A program made the translations under genes and the position numbers. From Linanthus parryae (taxonomy: Eukaryota; Streptophyta; Magnoliopsida; Ericales; Polemoniaceae), in assembly GCA_023055425.1 (NCBI GenBank), contig JALGPY010000006.1, positions 87,827,935 to 87,891,934 of the forward strand: DNA of 64,000 nt, read 5' to 3'. Of this stretch, positions 1 to 12,518 are shown piece after piece; the stretch's first letter is position 1; each line of letters begins with the position of its first letter. The notes under the pieces are model-generated. The model was not told where the DNA came from, ran no database searches, and saw only the letters and a list, made by a program, of their open reading frames with translations.

Positions 1-17
1 CAATAGTTCGAACTTAC

Positions 18-430
18 CGATTACGACGGTTGAAGCGCTAGAAGGAAACACAAAAATTGGTGCCCTGGGGGTTAGAAAGCGAAATCAAAAGAGCACAGAG
101 AAAAAAATTGATAGGGAGAGGGAGATTGAAATTCACGGTTGAGTAGTGTGGAGAGATGGAAATGGGCATAAGAGGGGAGTGGATGGGCTTGAAAGACGGA
201 AGAGCCGGAGTATTTGAGGAACTAAATTTTGGGAAGCTATTTTTGAATACAGAAAGGAGGGAGGGAGGGAGAGAGAGAGGACCGCAAAGGCAGAGTCTCT
301 CTTCCCTCCTCTCTCTCTCTCATCTGCCCCCTTTGAAAAACCGCCACCGCCAAACGAACTGGAAAAAACCAGTGTCACGGCGCAACTGTATTTGGTACTA
401 CTGTCTCCTGGTAGCTCTGTTTAAGTTACC
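18..430 (-). other. putative noncoding first exon of a minus-strand gene running off the left edge
   Basis: Read on the minus strand, this stretch is pyrimidine-rich (TCTCTCTCCCTCCC-type tracts), as plant 5' leaders often are. It ends in a strong consensus splice donor, G|GTAAGT, whose intron bases are plus-strand 12-17. Short minus-strand ATG frames lie inside it (133-378 and 38-169); both end before the donor, so they would be upstream ORFs rather than the main protein. The inference is a 5' UTR exon whose coding exons lie left of base 1. It could instead be a random GA-rich stretch with a chance donor. No coding domain is recognised. Confidence 0.4.
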
Positions 431-1817
431 AGTTTGACTTCATCACTATTCATTTATTGGTAGCCGGTGATTTGAGTAGCAAAACAAACGTAAACTTTGA
501 ATAATATTTTCAAGATATAATAGAGTAAACTCTATACTTATAACACTGTGAAAAGATTATCAAAAAAATCTCATTGTCATCTAAATCACATGATCAACGT
601 AATTCAGATGATACTCATATGGTGTCTTAGAGAAGAAACTGAAATAGTAGCATAAAAGGTTGGGTAAAAGATGTTTAGTGCCCTCATGTTTAGGCAAAAA
701 TACACGCGACGCCCCTGACATTGGATTAACTCATCTTTGTACCCACATAATGGAAAAAAGCTATGATAGATACCACCCTTTTGTTATGTTTCATCCACAA
801 AAGTCAATGTTTGAACATTTTTTTGACTAATATACTCATGTTTGTGTCAAAAATTTGTCACACCCTTAGACTACTCCATCTAAATCTATTATGAACACCA
901 ATAACATGACACCAACAATCTTTCACAATAAAACTAACCTCAAATTGTAATAATTTTGGGTATTCGAGCAAGAACGATGGAACGAAACAAGAACGATAAA
1001 CAAATATTTAATGAGGTTCACTAATAAATTCGCAACGAACCCGCTAGTCACCTTCACGACCTGAACCCGATATTTTATTGAGAAGAGAACCCGATTACTA
1101 TGCACGTCATGGTCACCCACCCAACACACACACAAAAGCTCTCGAAGCACCAAACAAACAAACATGATGTGTGTATAGAGTACCAAATAGAGTATATCTA
1201 TATTTATACCCATATGCTAAAGGATTACGTTGGCACCAGGCCAAAGCATCACCGCCCAACATGGAAACATTCCATGTCCATGTATTGCCTCCTTTGACTT
1301 CAAGTCACAACCCAACACAAATCAAGGCTAAAAACTCATCCTTCACAATGACTCATTCGCATTCTTTATATTATGTTGCTTCTTCGTCGTCTCTGTAAAC
1401 CATGACACCATATACATCACCACTTATGTTACCCCCACCACCACCACCAATGAGCTTCAACATATCCCCCACCAACACGAATTTGTCTATCCAACCAACC
1501 AAAGCCCTAATTTCATATGTGTCCCCTTTATCATACCGTAATAGCGCTGACACAACAATCATAAAATCACACCCACAAGCCTTCCACAATATCGTTTTTA
1601 ACGGTGTTGATTACATGAAATTGAGCACCAAAATCTATAACTTTTCTCTCAATTTGGATTAGCCATACTTCAATTTCTCAAAAAAAAAACACAAAAAAAA
1701 AACAAAACAAAAAAAAAACGAACGAAGGTGTTTTCGGTCCTCTATTTGCTTTTGGAGAGAGAAACTCGGCGAACATCCCCACCTATCTCAGATTCATGGA
1801 GCAATATCAGCTCCATG

Positions 1818-1823
<6 letters not shown>
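431..1823. other. intergenic, no gene seen
   Basis: AT-rich sequence without a credible coding frame. If the minus-strand exon at the left edge is real, its promoter would fall in the first few hundred bases here. An A-rich tract sits near 1679-1720. The frames present are short and repetitive (for example a proline-coding CCA run near 1430-1450). Nothing else is recognised. Confidence 0.6.

Positions 1824-1891
<68 letters not shown>
1824..1891. repeat. (TC)34 microsatellite
   Basis: A perfect dinucleotide run of 68 bases. It produces a spurious serine-leucine frame on the plus strand. Confidence 0.97.
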
Positions 1892-1893
<2 letters not shown>

Positions 1894-2206
1894 CACTAAA
1901 CTTGAACATCCACATCCATCTCTCTGATCCCCAATCGGACTATGGTTCTATTTCAATCAGGCAATGGGTTGAACTTAGGGTCGATTTAGGGTGTTTTTGG
2001 ATTAGTGGTGATGGCGAAGATTTTATTGTCGAATTTTGTGGGTTTTGATAACATATTTGTCGATTGGGTATCTTTGTTGATGGTGTGTTTGTGGCAGCGG
2101 TAGGCAGGTGTGTCACCGGCTTCCATGGCCGACAATGACATCTGGGTTGTTGATGACGAAGGTGTATGATTGAGGAAGGTCGTAGGCAGTGGATGATTGA
2201 GAGATG
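1892..2206. other. unassigned stretch between microsatellite and solo LTR
   Basis: Contains a small plus-strand ATG frame (2011-2103, 30 codons plus stop) with no recognisable family. The CT-rich stretch before it and the LTR directly after it would fit the 5' end of a gene cut by the LTR insertion, but nothing in the translation supports this. Treated as unassigned. Confidence 0.4.
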
Positions 2207-3904
2207 TGATAACTCTCAATTAAAGTTATATTTCTTGCATAATTTATATCGTTTTGCATGATTCCGGGGTTGAAATATGAGTTTTACACTATGAATGTTG
2301 AGAAAACGTAGAAAGTTGAGTTTTTAGCACTTTATTGTTAATCCGAGCGTTTCGATGTTATTTGGCAAATATAATCGCTTGGTATGCTTGTTCATGTTGT
2401 CTTGACAGGAACGGATGCTAAACGATGGGTAGGAGGCATGAAACGAACTTCGGAAGCAAAGCAAACTCAAGAGGAAGCAAGAGAAGCAAAGTCGGAGGAG
2501 CAAAAGTGACCAATCTCCTCTATTTTGATTGTATCTTGAGTTCTATAATACATTTTGGAGTGATACCGGTGGCAAATGAAAGTAGACTCAAAGAGCTTTC
2601 CAACGATAGGTCACGGAGCTAAAACGGAGATCGGACGAGAAAGATATGGTCCGTCAAAGATGGCAAAAAGGGTGAAAAAGGGACTGCTGGAAAATAAGAA
2701 CAAAAATCATGTTCACACGAACACTGTTCGCACGGGTGTTCGTGCGAACAGAGCGGCCAGATGCAATTTTTTGGGTTCTTTTGGTAATTTCTTGAAAGTT
2801 AAAAGAGTCCAGCCCTATTCTAATGTATTGGGACGATCATTAGAAGATAGACACGCATATTTGGAGCTGGAAAAAAAGGGAAGAGGACAAGGAGGAAGAC
2901 GGGGACGAAGGGAACACAAAAGCCACCATTGGAGAGCTAGGTTTTTGATTTTCTTCTTCTTCTCTCTCAATCTTGTATGGAGAAACTTGTAAGCTTTGTT
3001 TGGTTGATTACTATTAGCTAAACTTCATTGCTAGGCATCTCTATGAGAGCCTAGGGTTATGTAGACGAATGATTTTCCGGATTCAAGTCTTTGGTTCATG
3101 CGTTTGTATTTGATTCCATGAATAAGTGTTAGTCTCATGATTAAACTGATGATTCTAGTCTATTGACACGGCTAGTGTAGGATTTGATAATCATTGAATC
3201 TAGGGTTTGTTCTTGAATCATTGTATTGCTTAAAGTTAATACTTATTCTTGTTACATGTTCTTACACTATGCTTAATCCTTAGCAAGAATGGATTCGCAA
3301 CCCGGACTTGTTAATTAACTAGAAAGTGCACGACGGTGACTTAACCTAGTTGTGACGAGTGTATGAACACAATCCCGTATCACCGAGACCTAAACGGAGA
3401 AGTGTTAGGATTGGCCTTAGTGTGGGTAGATTCGGTAGGATTACTCAGCTGTTCCTTGAAACGGTGGACTGACAGGACCCGTTATCGTACCAGTAGATGA
3501 CCTGCTAGAACGGACCGGTAGAGACCGAGAGGAGATTGTAGTCAATCGAGACGTAAAATGACATGAGACCGATAAGTGATTGTCAGTGCAATTACCCGGC
3601 TGAACTAGAATAGAATTTACGTGTTACATAGCTGAACCGGAATTCGTCTACAACCTAGGTGATCTAGAGATTGCCTAGTTTCTCAATATCTTGTTAATTA
3701 AATAAAAAATATAAAAAATATTAGCTTAGTTGTTATTTAAATTTCTAAAATCAATCAAATCTTTCCTCTTGCACCATACTCTAAATTAAATAACTAATTA
3801 GATAATCTAAAGTCTGTCCTCGTGAGATCGATAACTCGGGGTTGAAATACTACCCCTATATTACTTGACCGTGCGCTTGCGCATACGCGTAAAGAATCGC
3901 GTCA
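2207..3904. mobile_element. solo LTR, probably Ty3/gypsy type
   Basis: Starts TGATAACTC and ends ATCGCGTCA, so it has TG...CA ends. The flanking pentamers are AGATG (2202-2206) and AGAGG (3905-3909), a 4/5 match consistent with an aged 5-bp target duplication. It shares the start motif and an internal block around AAACGAACTTCGGAA with the better-bounded solo LTR at 58114-59284, and both carry TTCGCACGAA-type palindromes (here about 2710-2752). The length is about 1.7 kb. No internal retroelement coding region follows. Assignment to Ty3/gypsy rests on the LTR style only. Confidence 0.6.
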
Positions 3905-5518
3905 AGAGGGTGGATGTAATACCCCGTATTTAAGTTACGGTTACTTGGTCATTTCGGATAAACATTTGAGAATTTCTAGAAATTTATATTCCAGACTTAT
4001 TTTTGAATTCTTCTTAGTTTTATAGTATAAGGGTGTCATTGAATAAGTATGATGATATTGAATTTTGTTCTGAGGTTATTTGTAGTTTTAGAAACTTGGA
4101 TCTATATGAAACTTAATTTGTATATTTGGGAGATAGTTGTAGTTTTCTAAAAGTGGATTTTGACATTTATATACAAAGTGTTTTATTTTAAATTATTTAG
4201 AATTTTTTCAAATTTATGAAAATTAACTTTTATGTGTTATATTTTAATTGGAAATTATTTTTTCACCCCTCAATTTTTGGCCTTTTCTATTTCAACCCAA
4301 CTATCTTGTTGGGAGACTTTTAATTTCACTCCAACCCTTCACCCACTAACTACGTCAACCATAGTAATATATTGTAGGGTTAATTGCATTTTACCCCCTG
4401 TGATTAGGGGTTTGTGCGAAAGAACCCCCTAGGGTTCCAAATGTTGCGAAAATACTCTCTGTGGTTTGGTTTATGTGCGGAAGGGGGTGATTTTCTGTTA
4501 AGTGTACATGAATAGACCGATGTGCCCTTGTTTATATACTTTCATCTTCATTTTCCTCTTTTTTCATCTCTCTAGACCCGATTTTCCCTGTGTTTCTCTC
4601 TGTTACCATTTTGCGCTCTCTCTCTCTCTCTCTCTCTCTTCTTACTTCTTCCTCAATCTTTCTGGCTTCTCTCAATAAAGAGGTTCAGATCCGATAGATC
4701 TTTCGACCACCACAAAAGATAAAAGGAGAAGGTCAAAGGAGAAAGAAGGAATGGAGAAGAAACACTGGGAATTGGTGAGCACGTCGACGACGGCGTTTCA
4801 TCGTCAACCTTCTTCTCATAAATTTCCTGACCTACCAGATCTGGTCGACCAATTGACCTAAAACGCATTGTTGGCGGAACAAGTCGCCGGCTTTGGTGGT
4901 CCGACGGCGGCGAGGTCCAATCGTCCTCTTGATCAGCAGTACATTCACTCGAGTGGCTAGTTGGGGGCATTAAACCAATATCGCTTCCCTTTCAAAGATA
5001 CTAGCAGTATAAGCAGTACATTCACTCCGAATCTCCCAAAAATGGCTAGTTGTACTTCTCAGGTTTAGGACTACTAGAGTGGTCTGCTGAGACTCCTCTT
5101 TTGGAAGTACACATGGAATCTTCACTCGAGAATATATTCATCTGTTTTCTCAATGACTCGCCTTCTTAGTTCCAGTATTAAAAAAGTTTACTCTTTATAC
5201 ATGAACTTTTCTAATTTCTTACGTACAACTCATTCAATCCCATAAAATGGACTTTGAAGTAATTTGGGGGAGAACCTCCATCTATGTGTATAATATTCTC
5301 TAATAAACACATGTTATATACTGTGTTGTGACTAGGATTGCAACTCGGTGGGCTGGACGTGTTGATATCCTTGTCCTAGCGCAAGCACGAGTTCTGTCGA
5401 GGCTACACAAGCCAAACCCAGCCCGAGATAAGAGCATCGTCAATCTGTCCAATACCAAGTTCATACATATAAATTTGGGTTAGCCCATTGAACTTAATTA
5501 ATGATTACTTTTCACTCA
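3905..5518. other. intergenic, repeat-like fragments, no gene supported
   Basis: AT-rich. Around 4375-4500 lies a stretch with ACCCCCT/AGGGGG-type motifs that resembles one end of a dispersed plant repeat; no inverted partner was found nearby. A (TC)n run ends near 4640. A 36-codon plus-strand ATG frame at 4751-4861 and an antisense frame at 4653-4970 cover a less AT-rich patch that might be a captured or decayed gene fragment; no domain is recognised. Confidence 0.45.
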
Positions 5519-5526
5519 ATTGAAAT

Positions 5527-5948
5527 TAGGGTTGTAAACGAACCGAGCCGAACCGATTATCGATTGGTTGAGTTTGGTTTGTTTAAAAGTAAGAACGAAC
5601 CCGAACTTGAGCCGAACGGTTTTTGGTTGTTTGAGTTGGTTTGATTAAAATTTATTCGAACTCAACTCGAACACGAGCCTGCAATCGAGCCAATGGTTAA
5701 AGAAATTGACATTTTACGATATTTTCTTCGCAATGATCTCTTTTAAATATACCCTAAAACTATCATAAAACACAAGAAAACAAAAAAATAAATAAAAAGC
5801 GAGCCAAATCTTGTGTTTGTTTGTTTATTAATTGAACAAAATCTTATGTTTGAGTTTGTTTGTTTATTTTTTCGAACAGAATACGAATGAGTTTTAGGCG
5901 AGCCGAAAACGAGTTGTTCGCGAACGGCTTGGTTCATTTACGTCCCTA
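5527..5948. mobile_element. hAT-type MITE with 8-bp target duplication
   Basis: A 422-bp element. Its ends are imperfect inverted repeats: TAGGGTTGTAAACGAACC on the left and, on the other strand, TAGGGACGTAAATGAACC. It is flanked on both sides by the same 8 bases, ATTGAAAT (5519-5526 and 5949-5956). An 8-bp duplication with TAGGG-type ends is the signature of the hAT superfamily. The interior is rich in CGAAC/GAGCC motifs and has no transposase, so it is non-autonomous. Confidence 0.88.
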
Positions 5949-6309
5949 ATTGAAATTACCTTCCTATAGTTAAATTAATAACATAATTATAACGGGGATG
6001 CTATAAAAGCATTTCACAGTTTGTCATTTTAAAGGCTAAAAAGTAATGACTATATACCGCTAGATAGAAGTAAAAATTTATCCATTTTTGAGTATCAAAT
6101 GATTTTTTAGATAGTATAGAATAATAAATATTGGGTGGAATAAGCAAATCAATAATTCAAGAAAAATATTACTAAAGTCATCGCTAATAATTTAAAGAAA
6201 AGTAGTAGGTTTATTAAATATGCTATATAATTCTCTCTAAATATAATATTTATATGGAGCGGTTATACAAATAAGATAATTTGGACTAACCCATCGTATA
6301 ATATTAATT

Positions 6310-7428
6310 GGCAAAATTGCACTGGAGGTACCCATATTTTGCCAAAATCGACATGTGGGTACCCAAATTTTCAAATTGTGCACCACGGGTATCCAAATTT
6401 TCAAAATCGTGCACCGGAGGTACCCAACGCTAACTACCATTAACTTTCCATCCAAATTGGACGAAAAAGTATAAAAAGACTATTATACCCATTATTTCCA
6501 CCTCCAACTTTTTTTTAAAATACAACTACTACTAACGAATCTAAAAAAATTAAAATGATAAAATTTTAGATTAATAATTTGATATATGTAAGATAATGCA
6601 ATATATTTAATCAAAATTACATATTTTTACATAATTTCAAGATACAAAATTGTTCTTATTAACATATATCCGTCAATCTTAAAGTCTTTAACTTTTTTAA
6701 CAATAATATCAAAATTTCATAATCTCAAAAATGGAAAATTAACGGGAGGGCACATCTGAAATTATCAAAGAAACCTTATATGTTATTGTTTTATTAACAA
6801 ATGTGTATATGAAATTATGAAATTTTGAGATTGTTTTTCTTAACATGTATCAGTCAATCTTAAAATCTTTTAACTTTTATTTAAAAATTGTTAAAAAATT
6901 AAAAAAATTCATAATTTCACACGATTTTTTAATAAAAGAATAATATACAAGTATCTTTGATAATTTCACATGTACCCCTCCGTTAATTTTCCATTTTGAC
7001 ATTATGAAATTTTGATATTTTTGTTTAAAAAAAGTTAGAGACTTTCATATTGACGGATATATGTTAATAAAAACTTATTTCATATCTTGAAATGATGTAA
7101 AAATATGTAATTTTGATGAAATTTATTACTTTATCTTACATATATCAAATTATTAAATTAAAATTTTATTGGTTTTATTTTTTTTTAGATTTGTTAGCAG
7201 CAGTTGTATTTTAAGAAAAGTTGGAGGTGAAAATTATGGGTACAATAGTCTTTTTATACTTTTACGTCCAATTTAGATGGAATGTTAACGGAAAGTTAAC
7301 GGCGGTTAGTGTTGGGTACCTCCTGTGCACGATTTTGAAAATTTAAGTACCCGTGGTGCACGATTTGAAAATTTGGGTACGCACTTGCTGGTTTTTGCAA
7401 AAGTGGGTACCTCCGGTGCAATTTTGCC
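6310..7428. mobile_element. Mutator-like foldback element with 9-bp target duplication
   Basis: A 1119-bp element beginning GGCAAAATTGCAC and ending GTGCAATTTTGCC. The flanks are the identical 9-mer ATATTAATT (6301-6309 and 7429-7437), the duplication length of Mutator-like elements. The inverted arms are very long: matching blocks can be followed from each end through GGTACCTCC-type repeats, then AT-rich sequence, to roughly 6780 on the left and 6950 on the right, so most of the element pairs with itself. It has no transposase frame and is therefore non-autonomous. Confidence 0.88.
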
Positions 7429-7558
7429 ATATTAATTCGCAAACCCGACCTTAATTACAAATTAGGTTGATAATTTATGTCAAAGCCCGTTCAGATTATT
7501 AAAAAAATATGCCCAAGCTTTATTTTAGTCAGGACAGGGGCGGGGTAGATCGGGTTCG

Positions 7559-7578
7559 CCCCCCCCCCCCCCCCCCCC
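7559..7578. repeat. C homopolymer, 20 bases
   Basis: A run of 20 C in otherwise AT-rich DNA. It is not part of an LTR hairpin of the kind seen further right. Its length should be treated as approximate in any assembly. Confidence 0.85.
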
Positions 7579-10379
7579 AAGTTGCACCCTTAACTATAGA
7601 AAACGTAAAGTAACATTAATTTAGTATGATAACTTCACTTATTTGTTTAGTACATACGAAGTGATACTTAAGAGTCAAGAAAAGTTGGTGTTTTGACAAA
7701 TTTTATATCCCAAAGTAGAGTTCCTACAAACTGGCAATAAAATTCCCAGAATTGTCCCTGCCTCTACAAATACGTACAACAAATTTTATGAAATCATCGA
7801 CCAAGGAGCAAATTCATATCTTCAGTCAGACAATTTGGCACACATGGAAACCTTGTAACAAAGAACATTTTGAATCAGCTTTTGTTGATACTCAAGAGAT
7901 TATAAAACGTATATTGATTTCAAACAAAGAATGTACATATACTGCTAACCCTTTGTGTCAAACGGAACACATGTCCAGGAGGCCACTGCAATGCACACGT
8001 GTCTAGGAGGTCGCGAGCTATTATGGCGGTTAGGGTTTGGGCTAACTAATTCATTGGATTTTCTGTCTAGCTGATTTAGAAGTTCAGTCAGTCAGACATT
8101 ATTCTTTCTAGATTTTCTAGAATCTTATTCCTTATCTTTCAAGAGAGAGAGAGAGTTTAATCAGGAATGAATTACTTCTTTCTAATATGAACATTTTTGG
8201 TGATAAAGATCTCATATCTCTTAAGAAGTATGTTCATATTAATTCTTTACTAGTTTACTTAGTTATCTAATTGAAGTAATTTGGAAATTTTCAATATAAA
8301 TCAATATTTAATATAGTAAACTTATTTTGATTGAATATTTGTGTATTACTATATAATATTATATTTGATTTATATTGATTGAAATATTTTATTAATTGAA
8401 GACTATTTTTCATTAAATAAGAGATTTTGGCAGCTTAATATCTTTTTCTACATTAATTTGTTTTGAAATTTAATGCGAGTTTTCTTTCTAAATAAACTTA
8501 TTTATTTAGATTTTGGTCTTAAGTATTAATCTGTTATTTTTATTATTAGAATATTATATTAATTAACACTCTTTTTTAAATTGATTTGATAATCTTTAAC
8601 TGAGAGTTTGACTTTGATTTGATTTCTAAAGTCTAGAATTATATTGGGTGTTCTCTCAAACTCTCTTTTCTAGGAAATAATGTTTCATGAAAAAATCAGA
8701 GCTGAAAGTCAGTCAACTTTCCTTTTCTGCGTGAGATAGATTGAAAGAGAAATTTCTTCAGCCTCCCTCAGGGTTTCGGCCACTTCAAGGGAGAGAGGCA
8801 TCATTGTAGGTGTCCCACGACCTAGAGAAGAACGCTTCAGCCATGTGGTTCTGCATCGGCTAGGAGTTGTTAATTTCTTCAGTGTTCTGATTCAGCGTTA
8901 GTTACACGTATTCCTGTTGTTATTCAACTTCATTTAGGTATTGAAAGCCTACTTTATATTCCAGAGTCTCCAGGTTAGATATGTTCTTGATTGTTCATTT
9001 GAGTTCTAGATCATCTCTCTCTTTCAGATCTAGAATTTCTGCTTGTTGATCTACCACTGTCTATAATCAGCCATGGATGTTTTGTTTAAATCTAAATATT
9101 TTGATATTACTCTTAGATTTTTTATTTTACGTCAGATTTGTGTTTTACACGGTCTCTCATTGATATAAGTCTCACACATTTTGAATTCTAGGATCTCCCA
9201 CATATATTCGTCCTAGAGTGTCAGCTTTCCAGTTATATGAAGTTGCATTTTTAATGAGCTATTTATTGATCATGTGCTTCAGATATGAGGCTAATGTCGT
9301 ATCTTCTTAGCATTGTCTATGATTTTGTACTCGTTTCATGCAGGTCTAGGATTCTATTAGTCTTGTCTAGAGTCTCATATTCCTTCATGTTATCGTTTTT
9401 CAGTATCTACTTGTGATAGAGTTGTTCACACAAGAACTAAGGTGATAGAGTGGTTCACTAGATGAACTACGGTGGAAACCGACTTGTAGTGGAAATCTGG
9501 AGCATGTGGCTCATGTGTATTTCAGGTCGCTAGTTCAACGGACCGAGTTAGTGTGTTAGTTCCCAACTGGATTCAAGGGAGTACTTGGATTGCCACCGTG
9601 TGGGGGTACTAAACAAGAGATTGCAGAGGTTATGCAGTTAATGGTATTGTGGTAAGTAGCTAGCTAATCTGTGTGATAGCTCGTTATATATCTTGTATCT
9701 AACGGCTCCTGACGATAAAGTTGTGTAGCACTAGTTGGTGCTAGCAGGTTGGCTTTCTTTATTCTGAGTGTTCTTCTCAGCCGAGTACACAGTGAAGGTT
9801 CCTCAAGATAAAAAGTTGTGTTTCATGCATCTTTACTTTTCATATAACTATCTTATTGTTTGGTTGACTTTAAAGTTTTATCGATGCATCGATAAGTGAT
9901 ATTTATGCAATCATTGACTATAATAGATTAGATCTTACTATCATGTCAATTATCTCTTCTATTGTTTGGGGAAATGATTGATTTAATTGGCTTCGCGAAG
10001 TAGACTTTCGTTGTCTCGTGATTGGCGGGTATAGATAAGTTAACACAGTCGGACTCGTGTGATTGGTTGTCGTTTACCGACTCTATATCCACTCTCAATC
10101 CCATAAAGGCGCGTTCTTTCGTTGCAGAGATGGATGCTTTGAATGTTGAAGACGTTTGGTTTCTGGGCAGTGGACATCGGAATGGACAGTCAGTCCTTCA
10201 CTGTTTCTCTCTCTTCATGCTGCGAGAGTTTCTCATAAAGGGGTTTGTTGATTTCTCGTTCATGCCCAAAATACCCTTGCCCACAAAATGGCTAGGTTGG
10301 GCTTAAATGCATGTTGTTTATAGTGGGCTATTAAGTATCCATCAGTCATGTACCTAACTTGGGCCAATGGTTTTGCCCA
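7579..10379. other. unassigned AT-rich region, possibly an old LTR and leader
   Basis: No coding region is supported. The stretch from about 8740 to 9000 (inverted CTAGAGAAG and CGGCTAGGAGTTG-type words) and the repeated GATAGAG...GTTCAC units near 9415-9475 have the feel of a copia-type LTR or leader. No primer binding site, matching second LTR or target duplication was found, so no boundaries are given. Confidence 0.35.
9878..9895. repeat. 18-bp perfect palindrome
   Basis: TTATCGATGCATCGATAA reads the same on both strands. No function is assigned. Confidence 0.9.
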
Positions 10380-11215
10380 GTCTTTTTTTACGGAACCTAC
10401 CTTGTAGGTATGGCGGTATAAACCCTGTATTTTATTAATAACGAGCTTCCAATACAAAAAGTACAAGGACATAAAACCTTACCCACCAAGTACACTAAAA
10501 ACAATCCCAAAGTCAGATCTAAAAAACAGGCCCAAACAATAACTAATACGAAGAGTCTAATCTGCTAAGATTAGATACATATGTATAAAGATGCAAGATG
10601 GGTCGGCTGAGAAACCGAGTAGACAAGCACATCTTTACTGCCAAGACCCTTCGTAACCATTACATGGGCTGCTCCGTTCCCTACTCTCTTTATAAAAGAG
10701 ACATGGATTCGCAGTTGGTCGATACTGAACTTCCATTCGTTACTCCAATCCTTAACTTCAATAATTCACCTACAACCATTGACATAGTCTATTTAAAAAA
10801 GAACATAATAATAAGGAAGATTGAGATCTCTAACCATGCCGTTTCAAATAGAGCCAAGGCCTCTCCGTAGTTGGAATTGGGCCAATTTGAGATGGGGATG
10901 GTCATGGCTAACAAAAAAGCTCCGGCATGATCTCTCACAATTAACCCACCACGTGCACACTGAAGCTGCTCTAAAAACGCATAATCGACATTGATTTTGA
11001 TCGATCCAAGACAGGAGGCTTCCAAGTAACAAGTAGACTTTCAATTTGAGGTTGTTGAGAAGTTGTAGAGCTCTATCTGAAATCATCTACCATGTTATGG
11101 ATCCAATTGAAAATCTGTGTTGGCTAAATAAATTTATCATCAAAAACTTTCTGGTCCTGTAGTTCCAGTCTTCCGGATGACCCATAAGGTTGCTATGAAC
11201 AATTGCTGACGGTCT
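10380..11215 (-). pseudogene. LINE 3' remnant with RNase H-like domain
   Basis: Minus-strand translation between about 10789 and 11086 gives a plant LINE RNase H-like (RVT_3) pattern: 'INVDYAF', then 'GGLIVRDHAG', then 'NSNYGEALAL'. Further towards the 3' side a GN..AH motif appears, typical of the end of this domain. The 3' end is probably the T-run near 10385 (poly-A on the minus strand). Reverse transcriptase and endonuclease parts are missing, so this is a 5'-truncated and decayed copy. The right boundary near 11215 is approximate. Confidence 0.6.
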
Positions 11216-12518
11216 TTGTTACCAGTCCGTTCCCTCTCTTCCTACCCCTTGGAGAGGGCACAAACGTTAAAAAAATGTATTTTTACCATCTTACCCCTGC
11301 ATTCCACAACAATTCTCTCCATGTCCTCCACTATCTCTTCTATCTCTCTTCTCTTCTCTCTCTCTTTGCTGGATAACAACAAACACCCAACACAACCACA
11401 GCCACCAATCCACCAGGAGAACAACCACCTTAAAATTACAGATTCAAACAGAACAATGTCTAAAAAAAAATTACAAATCTAACCACCAGGAGCATCGGCG
11501 ATTTACAGAGAGAGAGAGAGAGACGTTTTACAGATCAAAGGGAAGGAGGCGAATAGATCGAAGACGATTTATAGATAGAGACATAGGGAGATGGAGATGC
11601 ACCAATGTGCTTCTTTGGATGATGACGAGAGAGACGACGACGATGGCGACACCGACGGGAGGGAGGCGGCGACGGGAGATGCTTCCTTTTCTTCTTCCCA
11701 CCACTTCTTCCTCGTCTTCTGATTCATTCGACGGGAGGTGAAGCCATGGGGGCTCGAGTTTGGTGAGAAAAGAAACTCTCTCTCACTCTCTGCATGTATT
11801 CATCCATCCCCATCCACTCTCTATCTCTAAACAAAACAAAATGTTTGGTAGAAATTGAAAAGTGTGAGATAGTGGTGGGTTTGGGTAAGGTTAGTGAGGT
11901 AATTTTTGTGAGGATAAATGTGTAATTGTCATTAACATGCCAAAAGAGAAAATTGAAAGAAAGAAAGGAAACGTACCAAAACAGAAAGGGGAAGGAAGAG
12001 AAGAAACGGAGTGGTATTCTTCTACTCGGTCTAAAATAAGATACTTTTTAACTTATTAAAATGAGGTATAACTTATTAAAAATGGTATAACTTATTAAAA
12101 AAAAGAAAAAATGAAAAATGAGAAGGAAAATGAGCCAATTTTTTTGAGTCAATTTTTATGTTACTGTGGACCTTGCCTTTTTTACATAGGGGAGGAGACC
12201 AGACCAGCCTGGTTTGAACTTTGAAGTTGAACCCCTCAGGACCAGCCCCACCAGGACCACCCCCCATTCATCTTTACAGCCAGAAAGAAAGAAAAAGAGG
12301 AGAGAGAAAGAGAAGAGAATCGGCCGAAGACAGCAAGAACAACAACAATTGATAAGATACCAGTCCAGTCCCTCTTCTTGTTTTCTTCTCCATCTTCTTC
12401 CCCTTCACCACCCCTCGATCCAAAACCCATCATCCCTCCCCAAACCCCTCAATCGATTCCTCAAATCCCCATTGCGCGTTTCGAATATTCTCCGTTTTGG
12501 GGTAAACCCATCTCAGAA
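11216..12518 (+). promoter_or_regulatory. upstream region and 5' leader of the EF-hand/TPR gene
   Basis: Pyrimidine-rich (11220-11370) and GA-rich ((AG)n near 11505-11521; 12290-12320) blocks precede the coding region. The stretch 12280-12518 is the likely 5' UTR. The coding frame stays open back to 12378, but that codon is TTG; the first in-frame ATG is at 12519. No convincing TATA box could be assigned. Short frames here are low-complexity. Confidence 0.4.

Noticed and set aside
133..378. 81-codon minus-strand protein
   Set aside because: Low-complexity frame in a pyrimidine-rich leader; better explained as part of an untranslated first exon.
1728..2048. 106-codon frame with a long Ser-Leu repeat
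   Set aside because: Produced by the (TC)34 microsatellite.
4376..4500. Possible terminal repeat of a DNA transposon
   Set aside because: No inverted partner or target duplication found within reach.
10022..10306. 94-codon plus-strand frame
   Set aside because: Single short frame with no recognised motif, next to LINE remains.
12378..12518. 47-codon N-terminal extension of the TPR protein
   Set aside because: The extended frame starts with TTG; the first in-frame ATG is 12519, which also matches the family's N-terminus.
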